Origin: CADEDH01 sp963732695
GTDB taxonomy: Bacteria > Actinomycetota > Acidimicrobiia > Acidimicrobiales > SZUA-35
Direction of reading: 5' to 3'
DNA: 64,000 bases
Assembly: GCA_963732695.1 (NCBI GenBank)
Contig: CAVTAP010000007.1
Span: forward strand, 62,001-126,000
Positions 62,024 to 64,000 of this stretch are shown in pieces. Both the position numbers and the translations under genes were made by a program. The notes beneath the pieces were generated by a model. The model made no database searches and was not told the origin of the DNA. It was given only the letters and a program-made list of their open reading frames with translations. Within the stretch, counting starts at the first letter, position 1. The number at the start of each line of letters is the position of its first letter.

Positions 62024-63034
62024 TCAAAGGACGGCCGGGAGCACCTCGTTGGTGAACAGCTCGAACGAGCCGTGGCTGAACGGGGCGCACATCAGATAGT
62101 GCAGGCCGATGGTCTCCCGCAGCTCGGCGATCCGGTCGATCACCTCGGCCGGCGTGCCCCACAGCACCACGTCGTCGATGTAGCGCTCGACGGGATCGAC
62201 CGTGCCGTCGCTGGCGGCCGCTTCCTGCGCCCCCTTGCCGCCGATGTTGGCCCGGCCCTTCCCGGCGTAGGAGCCGACCGTCCACATGGCGCCCCGGCGG
62301 GCGATGGCCTCGGCCTCGCTCCGGGTGGGGGCCACGGCCAGCAGCCGGGCCATCGGGGTTTCCCGCCCGTCGTCGGGATCGTGGCCGGCGGCCCGGAGTT
62401 GCTCCCGGTAGAGGCGGTGCTTGCGGCCGATCTCCTCGTTGGAGGAGTGGGGATCCATCAGGATGGGGTAGCCCCGCTCGGCCGACCAGGCGATGGCATC
62501 GGGCGACGACGACGCCACCCACATCGGCGGGTGAGGCTGCTGGAGCGGCTTGGGCAGCACCTCCACGTCGTCGAAGTGCCAGTGCTCGCCGTGCCAGGTG
62601 AGGCGCTCGTTGGTCCAGGCGGCGTGCACGATCTCCACGTGCTCCCGGAACCGGGGGTAGCTGTCGCTCTCGTCGACGCCGAAGGCGGTGTGCTCGGTCC
62701 GGTCGAAACCCCGGCCCGCCCCCCACAGCACCCGGCCGCCCGACAGGACGTCGAGCAGGGCGATCTCCTCAGCGATGCGCAGCGGGTGGTAGAAGGCGGC
62801 CAGGGTCACGGCCATGCCGATGCGCAGCCGGGATGTGCGGTCGGCGACGTGCATGCCCATGAGGTGCACCGACGGGCACACCGAGAACGTGTTGAAGTGG
62901 TGCTCGGCCAGCCACACGGCGTCGTACCCGGTGCGTTCCATCACGTCGATCCGGTCGAGGGCCCGCCCGTACACCTCGTTGAGCGGGATGCGGCGCTCCG
63001 GCCAGGAGAAGAACTGCAGCACTCCGACCTTCAT
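62024..63034 (-). CDS. LLM class flavin-dependent oxidoreductase
   Basis: A 336-residue luciferase-like monooxygenase. Landmarks: MKVGVLQFFSWPERRIPLNEVYGRALDRIDVMERTGYDAVWLAEHHFNTFSVCPS (the AEHH motif of bacterial-luciferase-like FMN enzymes), RIGMAVTLAAFYHPLRIAEEIALLDVLSGGRVLWGAGRGF, and PKPLQQPHPPMWVASSSPDAIAW. ATG at 63034 is at the beginning of the barrel. Same subfamily as the decayed gene at 32310. Substrate unknown. It converges on the GGDEF-EAL gene with a 9-bp gap. Confidence 0.9.
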   Translation of the reverse strand: MKVGVLQFFSWPERRIPLNEVYGRALDRIDVMERTGYDAVWLAEHHFNTFSVCPSVHLMGMHVADRTSRLRIGMAVTLAAFYHPLRIAEEIALLDVLSGGRVLWGAGRGFDRTEHTAFGVDESDSYPRFREHVEIVHAAWTNERLTWHGEHWHFDDVEVLPKPLQQPHPPMWVASSSPDAIAWSAERGYPILMDPHSSNEEIGRKHRLYREQLRAAGHDPDDGRETPMARLLAVAPTRSEAEAIARRGAMWTVGSYAGKGRANIGGKGAQEAAASDGTVDPVERYIDDVVLWGTPAEVIDRIAELRETIGLHYLMCAPFSHGSFELFTNEVLPAVL

Positions 63035-63203
63035 CCCACGTCCCTCCTCGGTGGCGGGTGTCCCCGGTACCGAGCCTGGCCGCACCCCGGGCGGGGCGGC
63101 AAGTCGATGGGGTCGCCTTTGCCCAGTCCGGCGGCACCACGAAGCCGTTTCCCGCACCTATCGTTCTGCCTCGGGTGGTAGTGATCTCTCGCCGCAGGGG
63201 GCC

Positions 63204-64000
63204 ATGAAACTCGCCGTCGTCATTCTCGCTCACACGCATCCACCGCACCTCGAACGGCTCGTGCGGCGGCTCCGGCCCACGGTCGACGAGGTCGTGATCC
63301 ACGTCAACGCCGTGGCCGAGGACATGTACCAGGAGTCCCGCCGGCGGCTGGCCGACGACGACCACGTCCACTTCACCGACGAACGTCACCGCGTCCGTTG
63401 GGGTCAGTACAGCATCGTCGAGGCCTCCCTGGCCGGTCTCCGTCACCTGCGCACGCTGGGCCGCTTCGACCGGGTGCTGCTCATGTCGGGCCAGGACTAT
63501 CCGGTGCGGCCCCTGGCCGAGATCCGGGGCTTCTTCGAACAGCACCCCGACCAGCAGTTCATGGAGATGTTCCGCCTCGACCAGCCGAACTGGTTCGAGA
63601 CGCAGGGCGGACCGTACGCGCCCATGCGGCGCATCCGGAACTGGCACATCTTCTACCGGTCACGGATCCACCTGGACATCCCGGTGCCCCGCCGGTTGCC
63701 CGCCGGCCTGCTACCCCACGGTGGCTCGTTCTGGTGGTCGCTCACCGGCGACTGCGTCGACCACGTGCTCGACACGCTCGACCGCAACCCGAAGATCGAG
63801 CGCTACTTCCGGCACACCTTCCTGGCCGACGAGACCTTCTACCAGACGATCATCGGGAGCTCGCCCTTCGCCGCCACCGTCGACAACGACTTCCGACGGT
63901 ACGTCGACTGGACGAATCCCAACCCCACGCCGCCCCGCGTCCTCGAGATGGAGGACTTCGACAAGGTGATGGCGTCGACCGCTCTGTTCGCCCGCAAGAT
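63204..64000 (+). CDS. Core-2/I-branching type glycosyltransferase (GT14), 5' part
   Basis: The first ~265 residues of a beta-1,6-N-acetylglucosaminyltransferase-like protein: MKLAVVILAHTHPPHLERLVRRLRPTVDEVVIHVNA, RVRWGQYSIVEASLAGLRHLRTLGRFDRVLLMSGQDYPVRPLAEIRGFF, HGGSFWWSLTGDCVDHVLDTL and FLADETFYQTIIGSS. These are the standard blocks of the GT14 branch family (GQDYP, WxxLT, ADExxFxT). It runs off the right edge of the window. In bacteria such enzymes modify surface glycans. ATG at 63204 follows GCAGGGGGCC. It is divergent from the LLM gene. Confidence 0.88.
   Translation, partial: MKLAVVILAHTHPPHLERLVRRLRPTVDEVVIHVNAVAEDMYQESRRRLADDDHVHFTDERHRVRWGQYSIVEASLAGLRHLRTLGRFDRVLLMSGQDYPVRPLAEIRGFFEQHPDQQFMEMFRLDQPNWFETQGGPYAPMRRIRNWHIFYRSRIHLDIPVPRRLPAGLLPHGGSFWWSLTGDCVDHVLDTLDRNPKIERYFRHTFLADETFYQTIIGSSPFAATVDNDFRRYVDWTNPNPTPPRVLEMEDFDKVMASTALFARK

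Overview
The window reads as about 64 kb of chromosome from a high-GC actinobacterium. The mix of F420/flavin (luciferase-like) oxidoreductases, class III CoA-transferases, an acyl-CoA dehydrogenase, a 3Fe-4S ferredoxin, WYL and HxlR regulators and lipoproteins with low-complexity Ser/Thr/Ala linkers suggests class Acidimicrobiia, but that placement is an inference from style, not from a marker gene. Several genes have a TANNNT hexamer 6-7 bases before the start codon and no Shine-Dalgarno sequence, so leaderless transcripts are probably common here.

Region 1 (1-4434) is ordinary chromosome: the end of tadA, a lipoprotein, a DUF1330 protein, an enoyl-CoA hydratase, an AlkD-like protein and a Gfo/Idh/MocA dehydrogenase. 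Region 2 (4435-26310) begins with tRNA-Ser(CGA), whose 3' end is an integration site. The 19-bp tRNA end recurs at 19139 and 21718. The inner stretch (4523-19157) carries a frameshifted tyrosine integrase, a HUH-type rolling-circle replication initiator and a low-GC cargo: a membrane protein / DUF900-type hydrolase / membrane protein cassette, a methyltransferase overlapping a truncated STAND-TPR protein, several membrane proteins, a cargo gene cut by a perfect IS66 insertion (14841-16388), and a DUF2510-DUF4041-GIY-YIG protein coupled to a 54-residue ORF. A second, decayed integrase lies at 20498-21637. Beyond 21737 a related element remnant carries a GGDEF-EAL protein, a secreted subtilisin with Trp-rich repeats and a fragment of the second integrase. 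GTTCAG arm-type sites with identical 10/31/19/10 spacing lie beside two att copies.

Region 3 (26317-34978) holds a WYL regulator facing a SnoaL-like protein and MFS pump, small proteins, an arsenic locus (arsR facing arsI-like and acr3 genes, with a perfect 17-bp inverted repeat between), a decayed luciferase-like gene, an inhibitory-type serpin lipoprotein and a GyrI-like protein. Region 4 (35197-51261) is metabolic: ferredoxin, MlrC-like M81 peptidase coupled to an HxlR regulator that faces a 14-TM MFS pump, GAF-PAS protein, metallo-beta-lactamase-fold hydrolase, two divergent CaiB/BaiF CoA-transferases, an intracellular-type S8 peptidase, an N-acyl-D-amino-acid deacylase, a lipoprotein, an acyl-CoA dehydrogenase and an F420-type oxidoreductase.

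Region 5 (51438-58267) is a five-gene Opp/Dpp peptide ABC transporter operon. Its OppF-like ATPase has an extra membrane domain of about 230 residues between the Q-loop and the ABC signature, which I regard as the most unusual single protein here. Region 6 (58500-64000) is a FIST sensor translationally coupled to a GAF-GGDEF-EAL protein, another luciferase-like oxidoreductase, and the start of a core-2/I-branching type glycosyltransferase cut by the window end. At least four conserved genes have single-base frameshifts, so either real decay or assembly error must be kept in mind.
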